A stretch of DNA of 64,000 nucleotides from Eubacteriales bacterium. Its GTDB lineage: Bacteria; Bacillota; Clostridia; Lachnospirales; Lachnospiraceae. Positions 1 to 8,595 of the stretch are shown here, one piece after another. The stretch lies in contig JAUNOP010000004.1 of NCBI GenBank assembly GCA_030537135.1, positions 56,076 through 120,075 of the forward strand, in the 5' to 3' direction. The first letter of the stretch is position 1. The number at the start of each line of letters is the position of its first letter. The translations under genes were made by a program, and so were the position numbers. The notes beneath the pieces were generated by a model, which saw nothing but the letters and a program-made list of their open reading frames with translations, made no database searches and was not told the origin of the DNA.

Positions 1-2
1 AT

Positions 3-830
3 TTAAAAACAAAGGTCAATGCAGACGGCTTTATCAATCATGGTCTTGGTGATTGGGGCAATCCGGCCGGCGAATTTGCATGTGAAAATGTCGAGACAGC
101 TTTTCTTTATGCGGATGCCAGGATCCTTGCAGAGTTTGCTGCGATTCTTGGAAAAAAAGAGGATGCTGAGAGTATTGCACAGTATGCTGCACAGGTAAAA
201 AAGCATTATAATGAAAAGCTCCTGGTCTACGATGAGACAAGAGGCTGCTGGTGCTATCGTGTATGGAGCCATCCAGAGGAAATCTTTATGACGCAGGCGT
301 CTGAGGCAATGCCGCTTTTCTGGGGCATGGTGCCGGAAGATGTGGAAGCGGATGTGGTGAAAAGCCTGAGAAAAACAGTGGAAGATGCGGGCGCATTTCA
401 GTCAGGAGAGGTAGGTCTGCCCTATATTATTCAGGCAATGGCGCAGCATGGCATGAATGATTTGATTTGCAGGCTGGTGCTTCGGGAGACGCACCCTGGC
501 TATTATGCATTTGTCAGAGCAGGAGAGACTACGCTCGGTGAATACTGGGAGGAAAATCCGCGCAGTCACTGCCACGATATGATGGGACATATTGCGGAGT
601 GGTATTATAACGGCATTGCCGGAATTCGTATAAGAGAAGCAGGTTTTAAAAGGGTGCTGATTAAGCCTTATTTGCCAGAGTCCATGAATCAGATGCAATG
701 CATCTACCAGTGTGCCAGCGGTGAAATCAAGGTTTCCATGAAACGCTGCAGCAGGGAAATTGATCTGAAGGTGGAGACTGCTCCGGGAATTGAGGCTGAA
801 ATTGACAGAACCTATTTGCAGCAGCAATAA
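3..830 (+). CDS. Alpha-L-rhamnosidase (GH78), C-terminal part
   Basis: This is the 3' part of a glycoside hydrolase that enters from the left edge; the frame is open from base 3 and the true start lies outside the window. It shows the (alpha/alpha)6 catalytic-barrel signature of GH78 rhamnosidases: GLGDWGNPAG near the beginning, then GETTLGEYWEENPRSHCHDM and an aromatic EWYYNGIAGI stretch, followed by a short beta-rich C-terminal domain. GH78 enzymes remove terminal L-rhamnose from plant glycosides and polysaccharides and are common in gut Lachnospiraceae. The visible part carries no signal peptide, so location cannot be judged. A perfect terminator hairpin follows 60 bases after the stop. 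The family assignment rests on motifs only; substrate is unknown. Confidence 0.85.
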   Translation, partial: LKTKVNADGFINHGLGDWGNPAGEFACENVETAFLYADARILAEFAAILGKKEDAESIAQYAAQVKKHYNEKLLVYDETRGCWCYRVWSHPEEIFMTQASEAMPLFWGMVPEDVEADVVKSLRKTVEDAGAFQSGEVGLPYIIQAMAQHGMNDLICRLVLRETHPGYYAFVRAGETTLGEYWEENPRSHCHDMMGHIAEWYYNGIAGIRIREAGFKRVLIKPYLPESMNQMQCIYQCASGEIKVSMKRCSREIDLKVETAPGIEAEIDRTYLQQQ

Positions 831-893
831 CAGGGAGGGAACTTTGAGCTTATGCTTTCCAGCCGCTGGGAGAAAATGAAAGATTTTCATAAA

Positions 894-920
894 GCCCGCC
901 GTCATTGGCGGGCTTTTTTT
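894..920 (+). terminator. Intrinsic terminator of the rhamnosidase gene
   Basis: A perfect 7-bp stem, GCCCGCC pairing with GGCGGGC around a 6-base loop, is followed by seven T. It ends the upstream gene and sits two bases before the first base of the intron remnant. Confidence 0.9.
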
Positions 921-922
921 CG

Positions 923-1320
923 GTGCGCCCGGCGGGCGCACGTTCTAAGGGGTGAAAGTCCCTGACCCGCCCGGCAGTGGGAAGGGTGCAGCCAAGGGCA
1001 AGGGCGTCATTGTGAAGTGGGGTCTGAAGGAAGCCGGAGGCAAACCACTGGTCTGTAAAAGTTGTCCGGATAGGCTGTGAAGCGCGGATGAAGTTGCCGA
1101 ACAAACGAAAGTCCAATAACTGCACGGAACGCCAGCAGTAGACGGGGCAGACATAAGTGGAAAAGAACGTGAGAGTACCCGGGGAGGTCTCATGGACATG
1201 GCAAAGACGATAGAACATTCGCCGCCGTGGAGTAAAGCTTGCGGATGAGTGGCTCCGGCGTAGAATCCGAGCGGTACGCTACGTGGTGCGGAAGGGGAGG
1301 GTAAAATCTCCCCTATCCGA
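923..1320 (+). mobile_element. Group II intron remnant (5' RNA part, no reverse transcriptase)
   Basis: The sequence begins GTGCGCCC, a group II intron 5' end, and continues with conserved-looking ribozyme segments such as GGGGTGAAAGTCCC, GAAGGAAGCCGG, AACAAACGAAAGTCC and GTGAGAGTACCCGGGGAGG, as in domain I of bacterial group II introns. No reading frame for an intron-encoded reverse transcriptase/maturase follows, and no domain V is recognisable before the sequence changes character near 1320, so this is a truncated, immobile copy. Its 5' edge lies directly behind a terminator hairpin, the kind of target used by group IIC introns. The right boundary is approximate. The remaining part of the gap, to the start of ugd, holds a palindromic repeat and no gene. 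Confidence 0.75.
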
Positions 1321-1437
1321 TCTCTGAAACATTGTCTTGCTCCCCTGCAAAAAATGGAAAACTCAAATGGTTTTTCTCTTGTCAATCTAAATATTTTCTG
1401 ATATAATGAAGTCGTTTTCGAGAAGCTATGTGTTTTT

Positions 1438-1484
1438 TAACGTATCAAGTAAGTAGCGAAGCGGATTGCGAATATCTGCTTGAC
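1438..1484 (+). repeat. Intergenic palindromic repeat, family A, copy 1
   Basis: Family A has the core AACGTATCAAGCAAGTAG, then GCGAAGCGGA, a short centre reading TTGCGAAT, and TCCGCTTGAC with a closing GTATCAA; the GCGGA and TCCGC arms pair. This copy has AAGTAAGTAGCGAAGCGGA and a TCTGCTTGAC arm. Twelve copies or pieces in both orientations were found in this window, all between genes. Confidence 0.85.
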
Positions 1485-1671
1485 TCTCAACTTTACTACA
1501 TAACTACATAATTGATATTATGTGATTGTTTTGCAGCACATAAAAAGAGAAAGCTAAGAATTCCTTGAGGTGAAGGTTTTCGCTTAGAGCAGCTGATCTG
1601 TATGTATGATAGAAGGTATTGTGTTGTGAAAAAGTATATTCCGTGTTGACGGGTGAAATGAGGAATAGAGG

Positions 1672-2922
1672 ATGAATAAGAAATATACCATTGCAATTGC
1701 GGGTACTGGCTACGTAGGACTTTCCTTAGGGGTTCTTTTGGCGCAGCATCACAAAGTATATGCAGTAGATATTATTCCAGAAAAGGCCGAAATGATTAAT
1801 AATCATAAGTCGCCAATTCAGGATGAGTATATCGAAAAGTATCTGGCTGAAAAGGAACTGGATCTGATTGCTACATTAGACGCAAGACTTGCCTATAGCA
1901 ATGCGGATTTTGTTGTTATTGCCACTCCCACTAATTATGACTCTGTAACGCAGCATTTTGATACATCGGCTGTGGAGGCTGTGATTAAGCTGGTCATGGA
2001 CTATAACCCGAATGCTATTATGGTTATCAAATCTACGATTCCGGTTGGTTATACAGCAAGTGTGAGAAGAAAATTTGAGAGTGAAAATATTATTTTCAGT
2101 CCTGAATTTTTACGTGAGAGCCGAGCATTATACGACAATTTGTTTCCTAGCCGTATAATTATAGGTACTGACATGAAAAATGCGCGTTTAGTTGAGGCTG
2201 CGCATGAGTTTGCCTCTTTACTTCAGGAGGGGGCTATCAAGAAGGATATTGATACTTTGTTTATGGGATTCACGGAAGCAGAAGCAGTAAAACTGTTTGC
2301 GAATACATATCTTGCGTTGCGAGTTGCATACTTTAATGAATTGGATACCTATGCGGAGAGCAAGGGTCTGAATACAAAGCAAATCATTGATGGCGTCTGC
2401 CTTGACCCTCGCATTGGTATGCATTACAACAATCCCTCGTTTGGTTATGGAGGCTATTGCCTGCCAAAGGATACGAAACAGCTGCTGGCTAATTATGCAG
2501 ATGTGCCAGAGAATCTGATTGAGGCAATTGTCGAGAGCAACCGAACAAGAAAAGATTTCATTGCTGACCGTGTGCTGAAATTAGCGGGGTATTATGACTA
2601 TTACAATCATGGAGATTATAAGGCTGATGAAGAAAAGAGCTGTATAATAGGTGTTTACCGCTTGACCATGAAAAGTAATTCTGATAATTTCCGTCAGAGT
2701 AGTATTCAGGGTGTTATGAAGCGCATCAAGGCGAAAGGTGCAACACTTGTGATTTATGAACCAACCCTGAAGGATGGAGAAACCTTCTTCGGAAGTGTAG
2801 TGGTGAATGACTTGGAAAAGTTTAAGACAATGACTCAAGCAATCATCGCTAATCGATATGATAAAAATCTTGATGATGTAAAAGGAAAAGTATATACAAG
2901 AGATATTTTCCAGAGAGATTAG
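1672..2922 (+). CDS. ugd: UDP-glucose 6-dehydrogenase
   Basis: The 416-aa protein matches the short, Klebsiella-type UDP-glucose dehydrogenase, which oxidises UDP-glucose to UDP-glucuronate in two NAD-dependent steps in the cytosol. The N-terminus has the Rossmann motif [10 protein letters not shown] (residues 11-20); the catalytic cysteine lies in [12 protein letters not shown] near residue 262, and the C-terminal UDP-binding domain follows. FSPEFLRE and KSTIPVGYT are further family motifs. It is a single gene with no glycosyltransferase beside it; the next forward genes make GDP-fucose, so both sugar nucleotides probably feed a cell-surface polysaccharide encoded elsewhere. The ribosome site before the start (GAGGAATAGAGG) is close to the ATG. 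Confidence 0.95.
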   Translation: MNKKYTIAIAGTGYVGLSLGVLLAQHHKVYAVDIIPEKAEMINNHKSPIQDEYIEKYLAEKELDLIATLDARLAYSNADFVVIATPTNYDSVTQHFDTSAVEAVIKLVMDYNPNAIMVIKSTIPVGYTASVRRKFESENIIFSPEFLRESRALYDNLFPSRIIIGTDMKNARLVEAAHEFASLLQEGAIKKDIDTLFMGFTEAEAVKLFANTYLALRVAYFNELDTYAESKGLNTKQIIDGVCLDPRIGMHYNNPSFGYGGYCLPKDTKQLLANYADVPENLIEAIVESNRTRKDFIADRVLKLAGYYDYYNHGDYKADEEKSCIIGVYRLTMKSNSDNFRQSSIQGVMKRIKAKGATLVIYEPTLKDGETFFGSVVVNDLEKFKTMTQAIIANRYDKNLDDVKGKVYTRDIFQRD

Positions 2923-2942
2923 CGACAAGAAGCTTTTGGGAT

Positions 2943-3800
2943 TCACCACATCTCCCGATATTCGCTTGGGCTGATGCCCTCTACTCGCTTGAACATTCTT
3001 GAAAAATAATGGACAGCGCCTATGCCGCACTCCAGGCCAACAGCTTCTACTGTTTTATCGGTAAACCTAAGGAGCTGTTTGGCGTGGGTGATTCTCCTTT
3101 GAAGAAGGTAGTTGCTGATGGTTATTCCGAACTGCTCTTTGAAAATGCGAGTCAAATAAAACTTGTTGATATAAAATCGCTCTGAGAGATCGTCCAGGGT
3201 GATTTTTTCTGTATGATGTGTATCCAGAAAATTTCGCAGTTCCATCAGGTTCTGCTTTTTAAAATTTCTGCACTGAGAATCAGGACGCCAGCTCTCTGCC
3301 ATGATCAAGGTAAGCAGACTTCCCAAATATTCATTAATTTTCATATCCCGAATATAATCCCCGGAATTTGCTATCTCATAAATATTATTAAGAATAACCT
3401 GAAAATCTTCCAAGCCTTCTGGATGAAAACAAGGCTGCCCTCCGCGTTCTGTATATTTATCATAAATCATTGGCATGGCAGAGCCATAAAAATGCACCCA
3501 TTGCAGACGCCAGAGATTCTCGGAGGTCTGGTGAGAGTAAGCCTTGTGGCAGTCAATGAAAACACAATCCCCTGCGCAGAGGGAATAGGTGCTTTTGTCA
3601 TATTCTAGGATTCCAGAGCCAGAGAGGACAATAAAAAAAAGATAAGAGGACAAATTACTGCGCTTGCTGGTGTGCGGCTTTTGGGCCTGAAGAATGCCGG
3701 TTTCCTGAAGGTGGTTCAAACTTATCTTTGCAAAATTGGATGGAGTATAGAGAATTCGGCGTGTTTCCACTAAATCGCCGTGAAATAATGCGTTTTCCAT
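2943..3800 (-). CDS. AraC family transcriptional regulator
   Basis: The 285-aa protein has an N-terminal cupin-like sensing domain (roughly residues 30-150, with GSGILEYDKSTYSLCAGDCVFIDC) and a C-terminal AraC double helix-turn-helix (about 190-285, with LDDLSERFYINKFYLTRIFK and the second helix CGIGAVHYFSRMFKRVEGISPSEYR). Such proteins usually bind a sugar or related ligand and activate carbohydrate genes. It converges on ugd and is divergent from gmd, with which it shares a 360-base gap, so either the GDP-fucose genes or a remote locus could be the target. Nothing in the sequence identifies the ligand. Confidence 0.9.
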   Translation of the reverse strand: MENALFHGDLVETRRILYTPSNFAKISLNHLQETGILQAQKPHTSKRSNLSSYLFFIVLSGSGILEYDKSTYSLCAGDCVFIDCHKAYSHQTSENLWRLQWVHFYGSAMPMIYDKYTERGGQPCFHPEGLEDFQVILNNIYEIANSGDYIRDMKINEYLGSLLTLIMAESWRPDSQCRNFKKQNLMELRNFLDTHHTEKITLDDLSERFYINKFYLTRIFKEQFGITISNYLLQRRITHAKQLLRFTDKTVEAVGLECGIGAVHYFSRMFKRVEGISPSEYREMW

Positions 3801-3850
3801 TTTTTACATCCTTTCAAATCTATATTCTATACTTAGGTCATGATATCAGA

Positions 3851-3881
3851 GTCAAGCGGAAATTTGCAATACCCACAGGGG
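3851..3881 (-). repeat. Family A palindromic repeat, fragment, in the araC-gmd gap
   Basis: Reverse orientation piece: GTCAAGCGGAAATTTGCAAT followed by ACCCACAGGG matches the complement of the longer family A form with its CCCTATGGGTATTGC centre. The rest of this 360-base gap is AT-rich; I see no gene and no clear promoter in it. Confidence 0.65.
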
Positions 3882-4160
3882 ATAATATGCGCTTTGCTAT
3901 ATGCACTATTATAATTTAAAAGTCAATATTATGCAATAGAACTTCAATATATGGAATTAAAAAATACAGAAGATTACGCTAAAATAAGCAATGTAGTATA
4001 AAAGAAGAAGGATTATTATAATTGCTCAGCAGATAGTAGCCCTGTCGCAAAGTGATTTTTTGTGGATTTTTATTTGCATCTGTGAGCATATTGGACAGGT
4101 ATGAATGATTATCTTATTGATACTGCAAGGAATGAATACAATGGAAAGTAGAGGATTATT

Positions 4161-5216
4161 ATGAGTAAAGTAGCATTAATTACTGGTATTACCGGTCAGG
4201 ACGGCTCCTATTTGGCTGAGTTTTTGTTGGAAAAGGGATATGAGGTGCATGGAATCACACGTCGGGCGTCCATTTCCAATACTGCCCGTATTGATCATTT
4301 GATCGCAAGGAATGCAATTACCCTGCATGATGGCGACTTATCGGATTCCAGCTCTTTGATTCGTATTATCAATATTGTGCAACCAGATGAAATCTATAAT
4401 CTGGCGGCTCAGAGCCATGTACAGGTATCCTTTGACGTGCCGGAGTATTCCGGAGATGTGGACGCGATTGGGGTTCTCAGAATCCTGGAGGCAGTGCGCA
4501 TCTTGGGACTGACCAAAAAGACAAAGGTATATCAGGCTTCTACCTCTGAACTGTTTGGAAAGGTAGAGGAGATTCCGCAGAGAGAGACGACGCCGTTTCA
4601 TCCATATAGCCCATATGCGGTTGCAAAACAGTATGGTTTCTGGATTACAAAGGAATACCGCGAAGCCTATGGAATGTTTGCAGTAAACGGTATTTTGTTT
4701 AATCATGAATCAGAGCGCCGCGGCGAAAACTTTGTTACCAGAAAAATAACTCTGGCAGCAGGGCGTATTGCAGAGGGTCTGCAGGATCACCTGGAGCTTG
4801 GAAACATGGACAGCCTTCGCGACTGGGGCTATGCAAAGGATTATGTGGAGTGTATGTGGATGATTCTGCAGCATGAGACTCCCGAGGATTTTGTCATTGC
4901 TACCGGCGAGCAGCACACAGTAAGAGATTTTACAGAAAAGGCATTCGCAGCAAACGGCATCACAGTCCGCTGGGAAGGCGAGGGTCTTGATGAAAAGGGA
5001 TATGATGCAGAGACAGGAAAAATGCTTGTGTGTGTAAATCCGGCCTGGTTCCGCCCGACAGACGTGGATAATCTGTGGGGAGACCCGACAAAGGCAAGGA
5101 CTGTTCTTGGCTGGAATCCTCAGAAAACCAGCTATGCCGAGCTGGTCAGAATTATGGCAGAGCATGACAGAATGCTTGCAAAGCGTGAGAAGGCAATGAA
5201 AGCAGCAGAAGAATAG
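4161..5216 (+). CDS. gmd: GDP-mannose 4,6-dehydratase
   Basis: This 351-aa short-chain dehydratase converts GDP-D-mannose to GDP-4-keto-6-deoxymannose, the first committed step to GDP-L-fucose. The N-terminal NADP-binding motif is [20 protein letters not shown] (from residue 8); the catalytic T/S-E-Y-K set is visible in [16 protein letters not shown] and [10 protein letters not shown], and [16 protein letters not shown] is the GMD signature. The C-terminus ends in a charged tail. It opens a run of five forward genes that together make GDP-fucose, with fcl starting 24 bases after its stop. Confidence 0.97.
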   Translation: MSKVALITGITGQDGSYLAEFLLEKGYEVHGITRRASISNTARIDHLIARNAITLHDGDLSDSSSLIRIINIVQPDEIYNLAAQSHVQVSFDVPEYSGDVDAIGVLRILEAVRILGLTKKTKVYQASTSELFGKVEEIPQRETTPFHPYSPYAVAKQYGFWITKEYREAYGMFAVNGILFNHESERRGENFVTRKITLAAGRIAEGLQDHLELGNMDSLRDWGYAKDYVECMWMILQHETPEDFVIATGEQHTVRDFTEKAFAANGITVRWEGEGLDEKGYDAETGKMLVCVNPAWFRPTDVDNLWGDPTKARTVLGWNPQKTSYAELVRIMAEHDRMLAKREKAMKAAEE

Positions 5217-5240
5217 AAGAAGGATAAGAGGCGAATAATC

Positions 5241-6185
5241 ATGATGGAGAAAAATGCGAAAATATATGTGGCCGGACACAGAGGAATGGTAGGCTCTGCT
5301 ATTGTCCGTGAACTCAATCGTCAGGGCTATACGAATATTGTTACGCGTACACATAAGGAACTGGATCTTTGCCGCCAGGATGAGGTGGAGAGATTCTTTG
5401 CAGAGGAAAAACCAGAGTATGTGTTTCTTGCTGCCGCTAAGGTTGGGGGAATTGTAGCTAACCAGGAGGCTCTGGCTGATTTTATGTATGATAATATGAT
5501 TCTGGAGATGAATGTGATTCATTCTGCCTGGAAAAACGGCTGCAAGAAGCTGGAATTTCTGGGATCCTCCTGTATTTATCCGAGGATGGCGCCGCAGCCG
5601 ATGCCTGAGAGCTGTCTGCTCACATCTGAGCTGGAGAAGACAAACGAAGCATACGCATTGGCAAAGATCAGCGGCCTGAAATACTGCGAGTTTTTGAACA
5701 GACAATATGGCACAGACTATATTTCTGTGATGCCGACAAATCTATATGGTCCGAATGATAATTATCATCCAACGCACAGCCATGTTCTTCCGGCGTTGAT
5801 CCGACGCTTCCATGAAGCAAAGGAAGCAAACCTTCCGTTTGTTACCTGCTGGGGAGACGGTTCTCCGTTAAGGGAGTTTCTGTATGTGGATGATCTGGCA
5901 AATCTCTGCGTATTTTTGATGAATACCTACAGCGGCAATGAGACGGTCAACGCAGGTACAGGCAAGGAGTTGACCATTAAGGAGCTGACAGAGCTGACTG
6001 CCAAAGTGATCGGCTATGAGGGCGAAATTCGCTGGGATACGAGCAAGCCAAATGGAACTCCAAGAAAGCTTCTGGATGTAAGCAAGGCAACTAAGCTTGG
6101 CTGGACATACAAGACAGAACTGGAAGAGGGTATCCGTCTGTCCTATGAGGATTTTCTGAATAATCCAATGCGTGCAGAAAGATAA
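5241..6185 (+). CDS. fcl: GDP-L-fucose synthase
   Basis: The 314-aa epimerase/reductase takes GDP-4-keto-6-deoxymannose to GDP-L-fucose with NADPH. The Rossmann motif is GHRGMVGSAIVREL (from residue 12), the Ser-Tyr-Lys set is in LGSSCIYP and NEAYALAKISG, and NLYGPNDNYHP and WGDGSPLREFLYVDDLA are strongly conserved in the WcaG/Fcl family. It follows gmd closely and is almost certainly co-transcribed with it. Two ATG codons stand in tandem at 5241 and 5244; the first is used here. Confidence 0.97.
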   Translation: MMEKNAKIYVAGHRGMVGSAIVRELNRQGYTNIVTRTHKELDLCRQDEVERFFAEEKPEYVFLAAAKVGGIVANQEALADFMYDNMILEMNVIHSAWKNGCKKLEFLGSSCIYPRMAPQPMPESCLLTSELEKTNEAYALAKISGLKYCEFLNRQYGTDYISVMPTNLYGPNDNYHPTHSHVLPALIRRFHEAKEANLPFVTCWGDGSPLREFLYVDDLANLCVFLMNTYSGNETVNAGTGKELTIKELTELTAKVIGYEGEIRWDTSKPNGTPRKLLDVSKATKLGWTYKTELEEGIRLSYEDFLNNPMRAER

Positions 6186-6203
6186 AACACCAAAACAAAA
6201 CTT

Positions 6204-6239
6204 GAGTCGCTGCAGGCCTGGGCTGCTGCGGCTCTTTTT
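6204..6239 (+). terminator. Terminator-like hairpin between fcl and manC
   Basis: GAGTCGC pairs with GCGGCTC (one G-T pair), with an inner GCAG/CTGC stem, and is followed by five T. It could lower read-through from gmd-fcl into manC. Confidence 0.65.
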
Positions 6240-6261
6240 ATAAAACAGGGAGATTGTAGAC

Positions 6262-7581
6262 ATGAATATAATATTATTATCCGGTGGTTCTGGAAAACGT
6301 CTGTGGCCATTGTCCAATGATGTTCGTTCAAAACAATTTATTAAGATTTTCAGGACAGAAGATGGAACCTATGAGTCTATGGTGCAGCGTGTGTACCGGC
6401 AGATTAGAAAAACAGATGCAGATGCAACGGTCACGATTGCCACAAGCAAGGCACAGGTGTCGGCCATACATAATCAGCTTGGGGAAGAGGTCGGCATTTC
6501 TGTTGAGCCGTGCCGCAGAGACACGTTTCCAGCGATCGCTCTGGCTTGTGCGTATTTGACAGATGTTCAGGGCGTTGATCCAGAGGAAGCTGTTGTGGTC
6601 TGCCCGGTGGATCCGTATGTGGAGGAAGATTATTTTCAGGCGTTAAAGGAATTGGGAGAACAGGCGGACAAAGGAGAAGCCAATCTGGTGCTGATGGGAA
6701 TTGCGCCTACTTATCCGAGTGAAAAGTATGGATATATTATACCGGAAAGCGAAGATAATATAAGCAGGGTTTCCTGTTTTAAGGAAAAACCAGATGCGCA
6801 GACCGCAAAAGCCTATATTGACCAGGGAGCCCTATGGAATGGCGGAGTGTTTGCCTATAAGCTGAAATATGTTCTGAATAAGGCTCATGAATTGATTGAT
6901 TTTGCAGATTATCAGGATTTATTTGACAAATATGGAACCCTGACAAAAATCAGCTTTGATTATGCTGTTGTAGAAAAGGAAGAGAATATTCAGGTTATGC
7001 GATTCGCTGGGCAGTGGAAGGATTTAGGAACCTGGAATACCCTAACGGAAGCTATGAAAGAAAAAAGCGTTGGCGATGCTGTCATGAATGAGCATTGCAA
7101 AAATGTACATATCATCAATGAAATGGACGTTCCAATTCTTGCAATGGGTCTTCAGGACGTTGTTATTTCAGCCAGCCCGGAGGGAATTCTGGTTTCCGAT
7201 AAGGAACAATCCAGCTATATTAAGCCATTTGTGGATGCAATCGATCAGCAGATTATGTTTGCAGAAAAATCCTGGGGAAGCTTTAAGGTCATTGATGTAG
7301 AAGAAGAGAGCCTGACAATTAAGGTTACGCTCAACGCCGGACATAAAATGAACTACCACAGCCATAAGAACAGAGATGAAATCTGGGCAGTGATTCAGGG
7401 AACAGGGCGCACAATTGTGGATGGAATGGAACAAAGAGTAAAAACCGGAGACGTAATTACAATGCAGGCCGGATGCCGCCATACAATTATAGCGGAAACA
7501 GAGTTAAAATTGATTGAAGTGCAGCTTGGCAAGGAGATTACTGTTCATGATAAACAAAAGTTCCCACTTGAAAATGAATAG
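6262..7581 (+). CDS. manC: Mannose-1-phosphate guanylyltransferase
   Basis: The 439-aa protein joins GTP and mannose-1-phosphate to GDP-mannose. Residues 1-290 are the nucleotidyltransferase, with the pyrophosphorylase motif LSGGSGKRLWPLSNDVRSKQ at the N-terminus and FKEKPDAQTAKAYIDQGALW in the middle; the last 110 residues are a mannose-6-phosphate-isomerase-like cupin (WGSFKVIDVEEESLTIKV, MNYHSHKNRDEIW). It is slightly shorter than the usual 460-480 aa. The separate type I isomerase manA overlaps its end, so the cupin may not be the main isomerase here. Confidence 0.95.
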   Translation: MNIILLSGGSGKRLWPLSNDVRSKQFIKIFRTEDGTYESMVQRVYRQIRKTDADATVTIATSKAQVSAIHNQLGEEVGISVEPCRRDTFPAIALACAYLTDVQGVDPEEAVVVCPVDPYVEEDYFQALKELGEQADKGEANLVLMGIAPTYPSEKYGYIIPESEDNISRVSCFKEKPDAQTAKAYIDQGALWNGGVFAYKLKYVLNKAHELIDFADYQDLFDKYGTLTKISFDYAVVEKEENIQVMRFAGQWKDLGTWNTLTEAMKEKSVGDAVMNEHCKNVHIINEMDVPILAMGLQDVVISASPEGILVSDKEQSSYIKPFVDAIDQQIMFAEKSWGSFKVIDVEEESLTIKVTLNAGHKMNYHSHKNRDEIWAVIQGTGRTIVDGMEQRVKTGDVITMQAGCRHTIIAETELKLIEVQLGKEITVHDKQKFPLENE

Positions 7582-8569
7582 AAATCTGAAAAAGCCCTTT
7601 TTATTGAAACCAGCAGGGAAGAACTACTTATGGGGTGGAAATCGGTTAAATGATGATTTTTCAAAGGGCATAGACCTAAGCCCCTTAGCAGAAACCTGGG
7701 AATGCTCTACGCATCCAGACGGCTCCAGCATCATTGCGAGCGGAGAGATGGAGGGAAAGACCTTAAGTCAGGTACTCAGAGATTACCCGCAGCTTCTTGG
7801 AACACATCCCAGAACAAAAGGGGAGCTGCCTATCTTGATTAAACTGATTGACGCCAGGAGCGATTTGTCTGTACAGGTGCATCCGGATGACGACTATGCG
7901 AGAAAATATGAAAACGGACAGCTGGGAAAGACAGAGATGTGGTATGTACTGGATGCTTCTCATGACGCGCAGCTTGTTTATGGACTGCAGCGTGATGTAG
8001 ACCGGGAGGTGCTGCGCAGGAGCATTGAAAAGGGAACAATAGAAAAATATCTGCAGAAAGTACCTATAAAGAAGGACGATCTGTTCTACATAGAGGCAGG
8101 AACCATTCATGCCATTGGCGCGGGCGCTCTGATTGCCGAGATTCAGGAAAGCTCAAACCTTACTTATCGGCTGTATGATTATAATCGGACAGATAAGAAC
8201 GGAAATAAGAGGGAGCTGCATGTTGAAAAAGCTCTGGAGGTTGCAAAGCTGAAAAAATGTGAGCAGCCCAGGCAGCCCCTTCGTGTGCTTAGGTATCAGA
8301 AGGGCTGTGCCAGGGAGCTTTTGTGCAGGTGCAAATACTTTGAAGTGTATCGAATGCTTGTTAATACAGAGCGCTGCAGAGAACTGGTTTGTTATCGGGC
8401 TGACAGCTCATCCTTCCGTGTGCTGCTCTGCGTGAGAGGCTGCGGAACAATTATTATGAAAACAGGAGATATGCTGAACTTTTTTAAAGGCGATTGTCTG
8501 TTTGTACCCGCAGACTCTATGGAACTTAGGATACATGGAAAAGCGCAGTTTCTGGATGTGAGAGGATAG
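7547..8569 (+). CDS. manA: Mannose-6-phosphate isomerase, type I
   Basis: This enzyme interconverts fructose-6-phosphate and mannose-6-phosphate, using zinc. Family motifs visible are KNYLWGGNRL near the N-terminus, LSVQVHPDD with metal-binding histidine, GKTEMWYVLDA, and YIEAGTIHAIGAGALIAEIQ. I choose ATG at 7547, giving 340 aa and a 35-base overlap with manC, because AAGGAG lies 10 bases upstream; the ATG at 7574 starts nearer to the conserved region but has no visible ribosome site. The overlap suggests translational coupling with manC. Confidence 0.93.
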   Translation: MINKSSHLKMNRNLKKPFLLKPAGKNYLWGGNRLNDDFSKGIDLSPLAETWECSTHPDGSSIIASGEMEGKTLSQVLRDYPQLLGTHPRTKGELPILIKLIDARSDLSVQVHPDDDYARKYENGQLGKTEMWYVLDASHDAQLVYGLQRDVDREVLRRSIEKGTIEKYLQKVPIKKDDLFYIEAGTIHAIGAGALIAEIQESSNLTYRLYDYNRTDKNGNKRELHVEKALEVAKLKKCEQPRQPLRVLRYQKGCARELLCRCKYFEVYRMLVNTERCRELVCYRADSSSFRVLLCVRGCGTIIMKTGDMLNFFKGDCLFVPADSMELRIHGKAQFLDVRG

Positions 8570-8595
8570 AGGGTTTTTACTGGAGGAGAATGATA

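Noticed and set aside
402-941. Long reverse-strand ORF opposite the rhamnosidase
   Set aside because: It is fully antisense to a conserved protein and shows no family motifs or ribosome site.
850-1385. Overlapping reverse-strand ORFs across the intron remnant
   Set aside because: They run against a structured RNA sequence and their products are low-complexity and unlike any protein family.
4710-5705. 331-codon reverse ORF across gmd and fcl
   Set aside because: It opposes two clearly conserved genes; the product is rich in His, Cys and Leu, as expected of a shadow frame.
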